Positions 26,225 through 35,925 are shown, numbered from the stretch's first letter. The stretch is DNA of 45,886 nucleotides from DATGMP01 sp035293565 (GCA_035293565.1 DATGMP010000144.1:1-45886), one strand, 5' to 3'. Notes: generated from the letters alone by a model not told the origin. Made by a program: numbers and translations.

Positions 26225-28534
26225 ATGGCGGCGATGATCGGGAAATGGAGCTGGCCAGCCGCCGCCGCGTCGGCGCTCGCATTTTCAGCCGGTGTCGCCC
26301 TGGCGGCCGACGTGGCGATTCCACCGCAACCCTCGTCGACTGCTCCCGTGCTGGAGCGCCAAGCGCCGGCAGGTGCTCCCAACGTCGTTCTGGTGCTGCT
26401 CGACGATGTCGGGTTTGGCGCGGCCTCGACCTTTGGCGGCCCGATCGCGACGCCGGCGCTGGAGGCGCTCGCGCATGACGGGCTTCGCTACAACAGCTTC
26501 CATACGACCGCCATCTGCTCGCCGACGCGCGCCTCGCTGCTCACCGGACGCAATCCGCACGTGACCGGAATCGGCGCGGTCATGAATACCTCCGACGACC
26601 GGCCGGGCTATGACGGCTTCATGCAGAAGGACACCGCGACCATCGCGGAGATCTTGCGGCTAAACGGCTACAGCACGCTTGCGCTCGGCAAATGGCACCA
26701 GGTTCCGCCTTGGGAAGAATCGCAGGCGGGCCCATTCGACCGCTGGCCGACCGGCGAGGGATTCGAGAAGTTTTACGGTTTCATCGGCGGCGAGACGGAT
26801 CATTTCAATCCGACGCTCTATGACGGCACCACGCCGGTGGTGCGGCCCGCGGTCAAGGATTACGACCTGGACGAGGACCTCGCGCAGCACGGCATCGATT
26901 GGATCCGTGCCCAGCAAGCGGTCAAGCCGGGCAAGCCCTTTTTCCTCTATCTTGCCACCGGCGGCATCCATGCGCCGATCCAGACTCCCCGATCCTGGAT
27001 CGACGCCTACCGCGGTAAGTTCGACCAAGGCTGGGACAAGCTCCGCGAAGAGACCTTTGCGCGGCAAAAGAGCTTGGGCGTCATTCCTGCCGATGCCAAG
27101 CTCACACCGCGACCCGAGGGTTTGCCGGCCTGGGACAGTCTCAATCCGGACCAAAAGAAATTCGCATCGCGGCTGATGGAGGCCTACGCCGGCTATCTCG
27201 CCCACACGGACGCGCAGGTCGGCCGCGTCGCTCAGGCGCTGAAGGCTCTGGGGCTCTTCGACAACACCCTCTTCATCTACATCGTCGGAGACAACGGTGC
27301 GAGCGGCGAAGGCGGGCTTTACGGCAGCGTCGATTATAACGGCACCATCCAGGGCCTGGAGGAGCCGGATTCGGTCAAGCTCGCTCATTTGGACGACCTC
27401 GGCGGTCCCGGCGCCTATGCGCATATCAATGCGGGCTGGGCCTGGGCGATGGATACGCCGTTTCAATGGATGAAGACCGTGGCGTCCCACCTGGGAGGCA
27501 CCCGCAATCCGACGGTCGTCACCTGGCCGAAGCGCATCACGGACAAGGGTGGACTGCGCAGCCAGTTCGGTCATGTGAACGACATCACGCCGACGATCCT
27601 CGAGGCAGTCGGCTTGCCCATTCCCACCGAGGTCAACGGCATCAAACAGAAGCCGATGGACGGGACGAGTCTCGTCTACAGCTTCAACGATGCGAACGCT
27701 CCCGAGCGTCATCACACCCAGTATTTCGAGGTGTTCGGCCACCGCGCCATTTATCATGACGGCTGGATGGCCTCCGCCTTTCATAGAAGGCTTCCCTGGA
27801 CGAACGGTTTCGGCGTCGGCAACAAGCCCTTCGATCAGGACCATTGGGAGCTTTACGACCTGCGCAAAGATTTTTCGCAGGCGGACGATCTCTCCGCGAA
27901 GTTGCCGGAAAAGACGAAGGCTATGGAGGATTTGTTCATGCAAGAGGCGGCCAGGAACCGCGTTCTGCCGCTGTCGGATGTACGCGCCGGACATCCGGGC
28001 CTGCCGGACTTGGCGGCCGGCCTCAACCACGCCAGCTATTTCCAGGGGACCGAGGGCGTCCCGGAAAGCGCGATCCCGCACATCTACAATCGTTCGTGGT
28101 CCGTACAGGCCAAACTCGATGCAACGGCGGATGCGAGCGGGGTCGTCGCCGCGGTCGGCGGGCGCGCCGGCGGATGGTCGCTCTATCTCGATCCCGAGCA
28201 TCGGCCGGTCTTCACCTATCGCCTGTTCGCGTTGAAGACCGTTCAGCTCCGGGGCGATAAGCCGCTCCCGGTCGGCGCCAACAAGCTCGACGTTGATTTC
28301 GACTATGACGGCGGCGGCTACGGCAAGGGCGGCAAGCTCACCTTCCGCGTGAATGGCAAGGCGGTGGGTCGCGATGTGCTTCCGGCAAGTCCAATCGCAT
28401 TCTTCACGATCGATGAGACTTTCGATGTCGGTATCGATCGAGGATCGCCGGTCGGAGATTACCCGGCCGACGCGATGCCGGGCTATGCGCTAACGGGAGC
28501 GGGTGTCGAGAAAGTCGATATCGATCTGCGCTGA
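26225..28534 (+). CDS. Large type I (formylglycine) sulfatase A
   Basis: A 769-residue exported sulfatase (signal peptide cut near VALAAD, about 28). Metal-binding LLDDVGFG at 58-65; sulfatase signature CSPTRASLLTGR with C98, which must be converted to formylglycine; GKWH; and the late metal site VGDNGASGEG. After the catalytic domain a C-terminal beta-rich domain (about 600-769) contains FDYDGGGYGKGGKL. Type I sulfatases of this size hydrolyse aryl or alkyl sulfate esters in the periplasm. GAGGAGGGGACC precedes the ATG. No maturase gene is in the window. Confidence 0.95.
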   Translation: MAAMIGKWSWPAAAASALAFSAGVALAADVAIPPQPSSTAPVLERQAPAGAPNVVLVLLDDVGFGAASTFGGPIATPALEALAHDGLRYNSFHTTAICSPTRASLLTGRNPHVTGIGAVMNTSDDRPGYDGFMQKDTATIAEILRLNGYSTLALGKWHQVPPWEESQAGPFDRWPTGEGFEKFYGFIGGETDHFNPTLYDGTTPVVRPAVKDYDLDEDLAQHGIDWIRAQQAVKPGKPFFLYLATGGIHAPIQTPRSWIDAYRGKFDQGWDKLREETFARQKSLGVIPADAKLTPRPEGLPAWDSLNPDQKKFASRLMEAYAGYLAHTDAQVGRVAQALKALGLFDNTLFIYIVGDNGASGEGGLYGSVDYNGTIQGLEEPDSVKLAHLDDLGGPGAYAHINAGWAWAMDTPFQWMKTVASHLGGTRNPTVVTWPKRITDKGGLRSQFGHVNDITPTILEAVGLPIPTEVNGIKQKPMDGTSLVYSFNDANAPERHHTQYFEVFGHRAIYHDGWMASAFHRRLPWTNGFGVGNKPFDQDHWELYDLRKDFSQADDLSAKLPEKTKAMEDLFMQEAARNRVLPLSDVRAGHPGLPDLAAGLNHASYFQGTEGVPESAIPHIYNRSWSVQAKLDATADASGVVAAVGGRAGGWSLYLDPEHRPVFTYRLFALKTVQLRGDKPLPVGANKLDVDFDYDGGGYGKGGKLTFRVNGKAVGRDVLPASPIAFFTIDETFDVGIDRGSPVGDYPADAMPGYALTGAGVEKVDIDLR

Positions 28535-28593
28535 AGCGCCGTGATCGTAAACGTGGGGTCGCTTGGATCAGGGCTGAACAGAAAGCAAAGAAG

Positions 28594-31035
28594 ATGAGAC
28601 AAATCTGTCGAGGGTTCTTGGCTCTGCTGTCGCTCGCTTGCCTCGCGCATGCCGATCACGCTGCGGCGAAAGCGCCGACCTCCGTCGAGGAAACGGTGCT
28701 CCCGCATCCGCCGGCTCCGTTCACGGGCAAGATCGGGCCGAATACGGCGGAGTCAGTCCCGGCCTTTCCGAAGCGGCTGGCGCCGCCCAAAGGCGCGCCC
28801 AACGTGCTGCTCATCATGACCGACGATGTCGGTTTCGCCGCCGAGAGCACGTTCGGCGGCCCGATCCCGGCGCCGCATCTCGACCAGCTCGCGGCCAACG
28901 GACTCATCTACAATCAGTTCAACACGACGGCGATGTGCTCGCCGACGCGCGCCGCGCTGCTCACGGGCCGCAACCATCACGCGGTCGCGACCGGCACCGT
29001 GCTCGATTTCACGACCGGCTATCCCGGCTATTGGTCGATCATCCCGAAAAGCGCCGCGACAATCGCCGAGGTGCTGCGTGAAAACGGCTACACGACGGCG
29101 ATGTTCGGCAAGAATCACAATACGCCGGGCTGGGAGCGCTCGCCGGCTGGCCCATTCGACCGATGGCCGACCGGGCTCGGCTTCGATTATTTCTACGGCT
29201 TCATGGCGGCCGAGACCAACCAATGGACGCCAACGCTCTACCGCGACACCGTCCAAGTCCCGACGCCCCGCGAGCCGAACTACATACTGGATCACGATCT
29301 GGCGGACGACGCCATTCGCTGGATCCACAATCAGAAAGCCGGTGCGCCCGAGCGACCCTTCTTCATCTATTACGCGACGGGCAGCGGACATTCGCCGCAC
29401 CAGGCGCCGAAGGACTGGATCGATAGGTTCAAAGGCAAGTTCGACCAGGGCTGGGACAAGGTCCGCGAGGAGACGTTCCAGCGGCAGAAGGCGCACGGCA
29501 TCATCCCGGCCGACGCGGTCGACAATCCGCGGCCCGCGGGCCTGCCCGCCTGGGACTCCCTCTCGCCCGCGCAGAAGGAGATCTATGCGCGGATGATGGA
29601 AGTCTATGCCGGCGTGCTCGCCTATCAGGACGATCAGATCGGCCGCGTGATCGACGAGCTCAAGCGCATGGGGCAGCTCGACAACACGCTCGTCATCTTC
29701 ATCGAGGGCGACAACGGCGCGAGCGCCGAAGGCGGATTGACCGGCACGCTCAACGAGATGGGCCACAGCGTGAACGGCGCCGCCGAGAGCCAGGATTATC
29801 TGCTCGGCATGATCGACAAGATGGGCGGTCCGGAGACGTACGAGCATTATCCGAGCGGCTGGGCCTGGGCGATGAACACGCCGTTCCAATGGTTCAAATC
29901 CTATGCGTCGCATCTGGGAGGCGTGCGCAACGGGCTCGTCATCTCCTGGCCGGCGGCGATCAAGGACCGAGGCGTGCGTCGGCAGTTTCATCATGTCGTC
30001 GATATCATGCCGACGATTCTGGAGGCGGCGCATCTGGCGATCCCGACGATGGTCGACGGCGTGAAGCAACAGCCGATGGACGGCGTCAGCATGGTCTATA
30101 GTTTCGACCATCCAGATGCTCCCGATCGTCATCATGTCCAATATTTCGAAATGCTGGGCAACCGCGCGATCTATCAGGACGGCTGGATGGCGAATACGAC
30201 GCCGAAGCGGCTCCCCTGGGGCGGGCTCTATGCCTCGGACGGCCATGCCGACACAAGCTATCAATGGGAGCTCTACGACCTCGAGCATGACTACAGCCAG
30301 TCGAACAATATCGCGGCCGAGCATCCCGACAAGCTGAAGGCGCTCCGGGCGTTGTTCGACGAGGAGGCCAAGCGCAACGACGTCTATCCGATCGACGACA
30401 ACGTGAATCTCGATCGGTTCCACGCGGCGCAGAAGGCTTATGAATCGCCCAATCCGGTCTATGAATATTGGGGTCCGGACATCAGCGTCGGAAACGAAGT
30501 GATGCCGCCGATCCTCGGCCGCTCTTTCTCGATCGACGCGGATGTGGTCATTCCGGCGGAAGGTGGCAATGGCGTGCTGGTCGCGGCCGGCAGCAAGTTC
30601 GGCGGTTGGGCCTTCTTCCTGAAGAACGGCATTCCGGTCGCGCTTGAATCGATGTCGCCTCAAGCCCGGCATCAATTCCGTGTCGCCGGCACGGCGCCGA
30701 TCCCGCCCGGCCCCGCCAAGATCCACTACGATTTCGATTATGACGGCGGCGGGCCGGGCAAGGGCGGCACGATGCGGATCAGCATCAACGGGCAACAAGT
30801 CGCGACCGGCCGCATCGAGCGCACGATCAATCTGCTGGCCGAACGCGACGACACCTTCGATGTCGGCTTCGACGCCGGCACGCCGGTCAGCGACGATTAT
30901 CAGAATGGCGGACATTTCAACGGCGAGATCCGCAAGGTCACGGTAACTGTGAGGGGCGCCGATCCGCTGGCCGGCGAGCCGGATGCGGTGAAGCACACGC
31001 CCGAGCGTGTCGAGAAGATTCTCGAAGGCCAGTGA
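28594..31035 (+). CDS. Large type I (formylglycine) sulfatase B
   Basis: An 813-residue paralogue of the preceding sulfatase with the same layout: signal peptide, MTDDVGFA (76-81), CSPTRAALLTGR with C115 as the formylglycine position, GKNHNTP, EGDNGASAEG, and a C-terminal domain with YDFDYDGGGPGKGG. The two proteins also share KFDQGWDK(L/V)REETF and GWAWAM(D/N)TPFQW, so they arose by tandem duplication, but K-N-H replaces K-W-H and the loops differ, implying a different sulfate ester or position. It ends with 44 extra residues after the common domain. Start at 28594 by signal peptide; AAAGAAG upstream is weak. Confidence 0.95.
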   Translation: MRQICRGFLALLSLACLAHADHAAAKAPTSVEETVLPHPPAPFTGKIGPNTAESVPAFPKRLAPPKGAPNVLLIMTDDVGFAAESTFGGPIPAPHLDQLAANGLIYNQFNTTAMCSPTRAALLTGRNHHAVATGTVLDFTTGYPGYWSIIPKSAATIAEVLRENGYTTAMFGKNHNTPGWERSPAGPFDRWPTGLGFDYFYGFMAAETNQWTPTLYRDTVQVPTPREPNYILDHDLADDAIRWIHNQKAGAPERPFFIYYATGSGHSPHQAPKDWIDRFKGKFDQGWDKVREETFQRQKAHGIIPADAVDNPRPAGLPAWDSLSPAQKEIYARMMEVYAGVLAYQDDQIGRVIDELKRMGQLDNTLVIFIEGDNGASAEGGLTGTLNEMGHSVNGAAESQDYLLGMIDKMGGPETYEHYPSGWAWAMNTPFQWFKSYASHLGGVRNGLVISWPAAIKDRGVRRQFHHVVDIMPTILEAAHLAIPTMVDGVKQQPMDGVSMVYSFDHPDAPDRHHVQYFEMLGNRAIYQDGWMANTTPKRLPWGGLYASDGHADTSYQWELYDLEHDYSQSNNIAAEHPDKLKALRALFDEEAKRNDVYPIDDNVNLDRFHAAQKAYESPNPVYEYWGPDISVGNEVMPPILGRSFSIDADVVIPAEGGNGVLVAAGSKFGGWAFFLKNGIPVALESMSPQARHQFRVAGTAPIPPGPAKIHYDFDYDGGGPGKGGTMRISINGQQVATGRIERTINLLAERDDTFDVGFDAGTPVSDDYQNGGHFNGEIRKVTVTVRGADPLAGEPDAVKHTPERVEKILEGQ

Positions 31036-31050
31036 TTCGAGGAGGAGCTT

Positions 31051-32529
31051 GTGAAAGCCGCTTTTATCATAGCAACAATCGTTGCGTTATTCGGCGCCGG
31101 TGCGGCGCCGGCTGCCGACCTCATTGATCCGTCGCTTTCTTCGGCTGAGCTCAAGGCCGTCGGCGAGGAGGCCTTCTATTGGGGCTTGAACCAGGCGGAG
31201 TTCTACGAGCTGCGCTATCAATTCACGCAGAACCGCGACAGCCCGATGTTCCGTGGGCTGAACAGGGCATTCATCAACCGCCGCCTCTTCGACGCGAAGA
31301 GCAGCCGGATCGCGACCACCGTGAATGCCTCCACGCTCTATGAGGGCGGCAATTTCGACGTGTCCCAAGAGCCGATGGTCGTGCTTACCCCGAAGATGGA
31401 AGGCGACCGGTATTGGAGCATCCAGGCGGCAGACCCCTACGCCAACTGGTTCTTTATGATCGGCGACCAGTTCACCGGCGACGCGCCGCAGCGCTATCTG
31501 ATCATCGGACCGCGTTGGAAGGGCAAGCTGCCAGCCGGATTTCGCTCGACCGAAATCATCCGCGCGACCTCCGACAGCTTCTCGATGACGCTCCGGATCG
31601 CCGTCACAGACCGCACCGATAAAGACTTCGCCGATACCTACCGCTTTATGGAGGGCGTTTCGATGACGCCGCTCAGCCTATGGGAGAAGAACGGACGCAA
31701 ACCCGTGCCGCTGTCGGAGCAGCCGACCGTGACCGGCGACTATCCGACTTTTCCGCGGATGAAGCAGATCGTCGACGTCGCCAGGACCATGACCGCGATG
31801 GATTACTACCAGCTGCTCAGCCTCGCGATCAACGATCCCACGATCACGAAGCGGACCGATTCGGTGCATGAGGTCGAGACGTTGAAGCAACTGGCGCGGA
31901 TCGGGCTGAAGGAGGGCGTGCTCTTCGAGCCCGACAGGCTGACGCCGCAGCAAAAGTCCACTCTGGAGGCGGCCTTTGCCGAAGCGCGCGCGCATGCGCG
32001 CACAGCGATGAACGATGCGCTCCAAGACATGAATGGTTGGAAGCTGCAGAGCAGCCTCTTTTACGACGACAACAACTATCCCGCGCGCGCCGGGGCCGTC
32101 GACGTCGCCTGGGGCACGCCCGTCCCATACAAATCCCACACGATCGCCTACGTGTTCGACGATTCCGAAGGCCGCAAGCTCGACGGCGCCAAGCAATACA
32201 CGCTGACCTTCGATGTCCGGAATCTGCCGCCGGTGACCGAGTTCTGGGAGCTGCCGGTCTATGACGCGTACGGCTATTTCGTCGACAACCCGATCAACCG
32301 CTATAGCGCGACGAGCTATCTCTACAATGCCGGCGCCTATGCCGTGAAGGACGGCAAACTGACTTTCTATCTGCAGAGCGACCGACCCGCCGATCCCGAC
32401 CAGGCCCGCAACTGGCTGCCCACGCCGCGCCAAGGTAACTTCCAGCTCGCGGCTCGATTCTATGGACCGACGACCGGATTGATTGACGGCAGCTACGCGA
32501 TGCCGAGGATTATGGAGAGGCGCGAATGA
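31051..32529 (+). CDS. Exported DUF1254/DUF1214 protein
   Basis: A 492-residue protein with a signal peptide (AFIIATIVALFGAGAAPA) and the DUF1254 then DUF1214 order. DUF1254 part: EEAFYWGLNQAEFYELRYQF, NASTLYEGGNFDVS, DRYWSIQAADPYANWF. DUF1214 part from about 330: YPARAGAVDVAWGTPV, FWELPVYDAYGYFVDNPINR, and GNFQLAARFYGP. The biochemical role of the family is unknown. The start is GTG 31051 with GAGGAGGAGC before it. It follows sulfatase B by 15 bp and overlaps the amidase gene (ATGA), so a role in the same periplasmic pathway is likely. Confidence 0.92.
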   Translation: MKAAFIIATIVALFGAGAAPAADLIDPSLSSAELKAVGEEAFYWGLNQAEFYELRYQFTQNRDSPMFRGLNRAFINRRLFDAKSSRIATTVNASTLYEGGNFDVSQEPMVVLTPKMEGDRYWSIQAADPYANWFFMIGDQFTGDAPQRYLIIGPRWKGKLPAGFRSTEIIRATSDSFSMTLRIAVTDRTDKDFADTYRFMEGVSMTPLSLWEKNGRKPVPLSEQPTVTGDYPTFPRMKQIVDVARTMTAMDYYQLLSLAINDPTITKRTDSVHEVETLKQLARIGLKEGVLFEPDRLTPQQKSTLEAAFAEARAHARTAMNDALQDMNGWKLQSSLFYDDNNYPARAGAVDVAWGTPVPYKSHTIAYVFDDSEGRKLDGAKQYTLTFDVRNLPPVTEFWELPVYDAYGYFVDNPINRYSATSYLYNAGAYAVKDGKLTFYLQSDRPADPDQARNWLPTPRQGNFQLAARFYGPTTGLIDGSYAMPRIMERRE

Positions 32530-34058
32530 TGAACGGGGAGAGAGGCGGGATTTCGCGACGAGCACTTATGGCCGTCGCGGCTGGCGCTGCGATCGCGAGT
32601 GTGCCGCGCACGGCGGACGGTGCACGCGATGACGGAAAATCGCATGTGCTTCGCGAACACGATGCGCTGGGCCTTGCAGATCTCGTCACGCGCAAGGAGG
32701 TCTCGCCGGCGGAGCTGCTGGAGCTCGCGATCGCGCGCGCGGAGGAGGTCGACCGCAAGCTGAATTTCATGGCGCAGCGTCATTACGATTTCGCCCGCAA
32801 GGCCATCGCCGCTGGATTGCCGGACGGTCCCTTTACGGGCGTGCCCTGGCTTCTCAAGGATCTCAACACCTACATCGCCGGCGAGCAGACCGGGAACGGC
32901 AGCCGGTATTATCGCAACAATCCCGGCAAGGCGACGTCGGAGCTTGTACGCCGGCACCAAAAGGCCGGGCTCGTCATTTTCGGAAAAACCACCGCGCCCG
33001 AGTACGGCCTCACCCCGACGACCGAATCGCTCGCCACCGGATTGACGCGCAATCCTTGGAATTCGGACCATAGCGCCGGCGGGTCGAGCGGCGGCGCCGC
33101 CGTTGCAGTCGCCTCGGGCGTTTTGCCAGCGGCGCATGCGACAGATGGCGGCGGCTCGATCCGCATTCCGGCCTCCTGCTGTGGACTATTCGGATTGAAG
33201 CCCAGCCGCGGCCGCGTGCCGATGGGACCGCTCCACACCGAGGGCTGGGGCGGCATGTCAACCCACCACGCCATCACCTGGAGCGTGCGCGACAGCGCCG
33301 CCCTGCTCGATGCGACCAGCGGACCAGAGCTTGGCTCACGCTATGCGGCGCCCACGCCTGACCGACCCTATCGCGACGAGGTCGGCCGCGATCCCGGGCG
33401 CCTGCGCATCGCGCTCAATGTCGCGACGATGGCGGGGACTCCGGTCGATCCGGAATGCGTCGAAGCGGCGCGGGCCGCCGCGCGGCTCTGCGAGAGCCTC
33501 GGCCATCATGTCGAGGATGCGGCGCCGAAGCTCGACCTCGATGCAATCGGCCGCGCCGCCTTCGCGATCATCTCCTCCTCGATCGCAACCGAGATCCAGG
33601 ACCGCAAGGCCGCCACCGGGATCGAGCCAGGTCCCGACGTGCTGGAAGCCGTGACGCTCGCCTACTACCAGATCGGACTCAAGACGCCGGGAGTCGCCTA
33701 TGCCAGGGGCAACAACGATTTGCAGACCGCGGCGGTGACGGTCGCCCAGTTCATGGAGCGCTATGATCTCATGCTCTCGCCGACGGTCGCCGAACCGCCG
33801 CCGATGCTCGGGGTGCTCTCGCTATCTCCGGCCGACGTCTCGACCTATTTCAAGGCGGTCGCCGCCTACACGCCTTTTAGCGCGCTCCAAAACCAGACGG
33901 GGCAGCCCAGCATGTCCGTGCCGCTCGCGATGTCGAAATCCGGCTTGCCGATCGGGGTCATGTTCTCCGCTCGCTACGGCGACGAGGCGACGCTGTTCCG
34001 CCTTGCCGCGCAGCTCGAGCAGGCGGCACCCTGGGCGGGACGGCGTGCGGCTATCTAA
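32526..34058 (+). CDS. Amidase-signature enzyme, probably Tat-exported
   Basis: A 510-residue amidase. The Ser-cisSer-Lys triad is visible: K111 in PWLLKDL, S187 in HSAGGSSGG, and S211 in DGGGSIRIPASCCG. The N-terminus ISRRALMAVAAGAAIAS has a twin-arginine followed by a hydrophobic stretch, so export by Tat is likely. It overlaps the DUF1254 gene by 4 bp and closes the sulfatase operon. It suggests the substrate carries an amide bond as well as sulfate esters, for instance a conjugate, or that it acts on an ester. Ends 4 bp overlapping the convergent amidohydrolase gene. Confidence 0.93.
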   Translation: MMNGERGGISRRALMAVAAGAAIASVPRTADGARDDGKSHVLREHDALGLADLVTRKEVSPAELLELAIARAEEVDRKLNFMAQRHYDFARKAIAAGLPDGPFTGVPWLLKDLNTYIAGEQTGNGSRYYRNNPGKATSELVRRHQKAGLVIFGKTTAPEYGLTPTTESLATGLTRNPWNSDHSAGGSSGGAAVAVASGVLPAAHATDGGGSIRIPASCCGLFGLKPSRGRVPMGPLHTEGWGGMSTHHAITWSVRDSAALLDATSGPELGSRYAAPTPDRPYRDEVGRDPGRLRIALNVATMAGTPVDPECVEAARAAARLCESLGHHVEDAAPKLDLDAIGRAAFAIISSSIATEIQDRKAATGIEPGPDVLEAVTLAYYQIGLKTPGVAYARGNNDLQTAAVTVAQFMERYDLMLSPTVAEPPPMLGVLSLSPADVSTYFKAVAAYTPFSALQNQTGQPSMSVPLAMSKSGLPIGVMFSARYGDEATLFRLAAQLEQAAPWAGRRAAI

Positions 34059-34897
34059 GCCTCCAACCGCAGCAGCTTCATGATATTGCCCGACAGGATC
34101 GCCTCAAGCTCCGCATCAGACAGATCCGAATCGCGAAGCTGGTCGATAAGGTGCGTGTGGCGATAGCCCAGCGGCCGGGAGTAGAGGTCGCTGCCATAAA
34201 CGACCCGGTGCGCGCCGTGACGGCGGACGAAATGCGTCACGAAATCCACCGTGTAGCAGAGCGCCGTCTCGAAGATCAGATTGGGCGCGATCTCCGCCAT
34301 CAGAATCATCTCCTGCGATTGCTCGAAGGATGAGAAGCCGTCGAGCACAAGCATCGGCACATCGGGAAAATCGCGCGCCACGGCTGCGGTTCGCCAAAGC
34401 GCCTCGTTGCCCGCCTCGGCGAGCGCATGGATGAACGGCACCAGCCCTAGCTCGGCCATGCGCTCGATCAAACGACGAACCAGTGGGCTGTCGTTCACGA
34501 CTCCTTGAAAGCGCGTATGAAAGCTGACTCCGACTAGACCCAGCTCCAGCTTGATCCGGTCGAGCTCGGGAAAGCCCGCATCGCCATAAAGCGGCTCGAC
34601 AATGCCGACGGCCGCCGGAAAGTGTCCCGGATCGGCATCGCGATAGGCGGCGATCGCATCGTTGATGCGGCGCGTATCGGCAAGCCCCTCCGGTCGCAGA
34701 TAGCTGTGGCCCGCGATGACGATCGCCTGATCGACGCCGTGCCGGTCCATGGTCGCCAGGCGTGTCTCCAGCTCCAGCGCCGCCGATCCCGGCCCCTCGC
34801 CGCTACCCAGTCCGAGCCCGCCATGGACCGAACCGACATGGTGATGCGCATCGACGACACGGATCGCTCGCCGCGCGCCTGCTTTCCCTGTCGCCAT
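34055..34897 (-). CDS. Amidohydrolase 2 family hydrolase
   Basis: A 280-residue TIM-barrel hydrolase: VVDAHHHVGS with the metal histidines near the N-terminus, VGVSFHTRFQG, and late VVYGSDLYSRPLGY with the catalytic-type aspartate. The start at 34897 (GAGGAGAGCGGCA before it) is preferred to a longer frame that runs into the upstream gene. It shares the family with the protein at 4550 but is shorter and not similar in detail. Operon with the SRPBCC protein (11-bp gap). The substrate is unknown. Confidence 0.87.
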   Translation of the reverse strand: MATGKAGARRAIRVVDAHHHVGSVHGGLGLGSGEGPGSAALELETRLATMDRHGVDQAIVIAGHSYLRPEGLADTRRINDAIAAYRDADPGHFPAAVGIVEPLYGDAGFPELDRIKLELGLVGVSFHTRFQGVVNDSPLVRRLIERMAELGLVPFIHALAEAGNEALWRTAAVARDFPDVPMLVLDGFSSFEQSQEMILMAEIAPNLIFETALCYTVDFVTHFVRRHGAHRVVYGSDLYSRPLGYRHTHLIDQLRDSDLSDAELEAILSGNIMKLLRLEA

Positions 34898-34908
34898 TGC
34901 CGCTCTCC

Positions 34909-35403
34909 TCAGACCTTTCCCTTCGCGCGCAGATAGGCCTCGAGCTTGCGCATGGTCTCCGTGAAGAGACGCGCGAGGAATTTCTCGAACGGTTCGTCGC
35001 CCGCGATGTAGAGCAGCCCTTCCAGCGGATCGCACGCCAGAATCCAGCGGACGCGCGTGCCGCCTGGGATCTCCTCGAATTCGGTGATCTCGATCTGGGC
35101 CTTGGCGAGCGGCTGGGTCGCCTTGTTGATCGTGTAGCCCCAGCGGCTCGGCTCATCCCACACCACCATCGTCTCGTCATGGAGGCAACCGGAGACCATC
35201 GAAATGCGCTTCGTGCCCACACCGGGCGGCATCTTGCCTTCGTACCGCACCCATTCGACATGCGGGAACCAATGCGGCCAGGTCGCGGCGTCCGCGAAAG
35301 CGCCCCACACCGCCTGGCGCGGCGCGGCCACGGTCTCCTCGACGACATAACGTGCGGGCGCGCTGTCGGCAAAATCGAGACCGACCGGCCGAAATTCATG
35401 CAT
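34909..35403 (-). CDS. SRPBCC/START-like lipid-binding domain protein
   Basis: A 164-residue helix-grip protein (polyketide cyclase/dehydrase-like): YVVEETVAAPRQAVWGAFAD, WPHWFPHVEWV, and a C-terminal helix (LARLFTETMRKLEAYL). Such proteins bind hydrophobic ligands in a deep cavity. The start is uncertain: ATG 35403, or TTG 35418 five codons earlier (GGGGAGG lies directly before the TTG). Upstream partner of the amidohydrolase; both may handle one hydrophobic metabolite. Confidence 0.8.
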   Translation of the reverse strand: MHEFRPVGLDFADSAPARYVVEETVAAPRQAVWGAFADAATWPHWFPHVEWVRYEGKMPPGVGTKRISMVSGCLHDETMVVWDEPSRWGYTINKATQPLAKAQIEITEFEEIPGGTRVRWILACDPLEGLLYIAGDEPFEKFLARLFTETMRKLEAYLRAKGKV

Positions 35404-35478
35404 GGCGAGATCGCTCAACCTCCCCTCCCCTTTTGCTTATCGAGGCACTTTAGCCGGGTGTGGAGGCTTGTCGCCAGC

Positions 35479-35763
35479 CTATCCCGGTCGCTTCTCGCTG
35501 GTCAGTACAGTGCGGACCGTCGGGATCTGCCGGAAGCAGGCAGCCAGATAGGCCGTGGTAGCGCGGTCGAGCCCGGCCATCTGGAGATCGATCGTGAGCT
35601 CGCCGTCCGAGACGCGGCTACACCAATAGGACGGGATCAGCCCTCGCTTGGCGAACAGCGCGAGCACCCGGGACATCACGCCCGGATCGGTCTTGGCGAT
35701 GACGGAAAAGCAGGCGGTGAACGGGCTTTCAGAAGCCGGCGCTGTGGCGGCACGGGGCGACAT
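35479..35763 (-). CDS. ACT-domain protein
   Basis: A 94-residue protein that is a single ACT-like domain: FTACFSVIAKTDPGVMSRVL, FAKRGLIPSYWCSRV, LTIDLQMAGLDRAT. It resembles the regulatory ACT domain of acetolactate synthase small subunits but is a solitary domain; no ilvB is nearby. AAGGAATTCC precedes the ATG. A 16-bp palindrome lies in the 5' leader. May bind an amino acid or be a free-standing regulator. Confidence 0.7.
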   Translation of the reverse strand: MSPRAATAPASESPFTACFSVIAKTDPGVMSRVLALFAKRGLIPSYWCSRVSDGELTIDLQMAGLDRATTAYLAACFRQIPTVRTVLTSEKRPG

Positions 35764-35806
35764 GATGGAATTCCTTCAGACTGGTCGACGGACGAATGGC
35801 AGCAAT

Positions 35807-35831
35807 CCCGCCCTCGATATCGAGGGACGGG
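35807..35831. repeat. Hairpin with 16-bp perfect palindrome upstream of the ACT gene
   Basis: CCCTCGATATCGAGGG at 35811-35826, flanked by CCCG and CGGG, forms a stem with one bulge. It lies 44 bp before the ACT gene and about 95 bp after the usp gene end. It may be an operator or a hairpin in a leader; no T-run follows. Confidence 0.4.
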
Positions 35832-35925
35832 CCTGTAATTCGCCGGACGATCCGGCCTCTTGGAGTTCTGTCGCTCATGGCGGAGGAAAAATAGTGCGGT
35901 CCGGCTCCACCGTCAAACCGAGCCC

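Noticed and set aside
28753..30996. Very long open frame on the minus strand opposite sulfatase B
   Set aside because: Antisense shadow of GC-rich coding DNA: arginine/valine-rich, no domain, and the plus strand carries a sulfatase with clear motifs. The same reasoning applies to the minus-strand frames at 26660-28201, 7234-8646 and 31678-32565.
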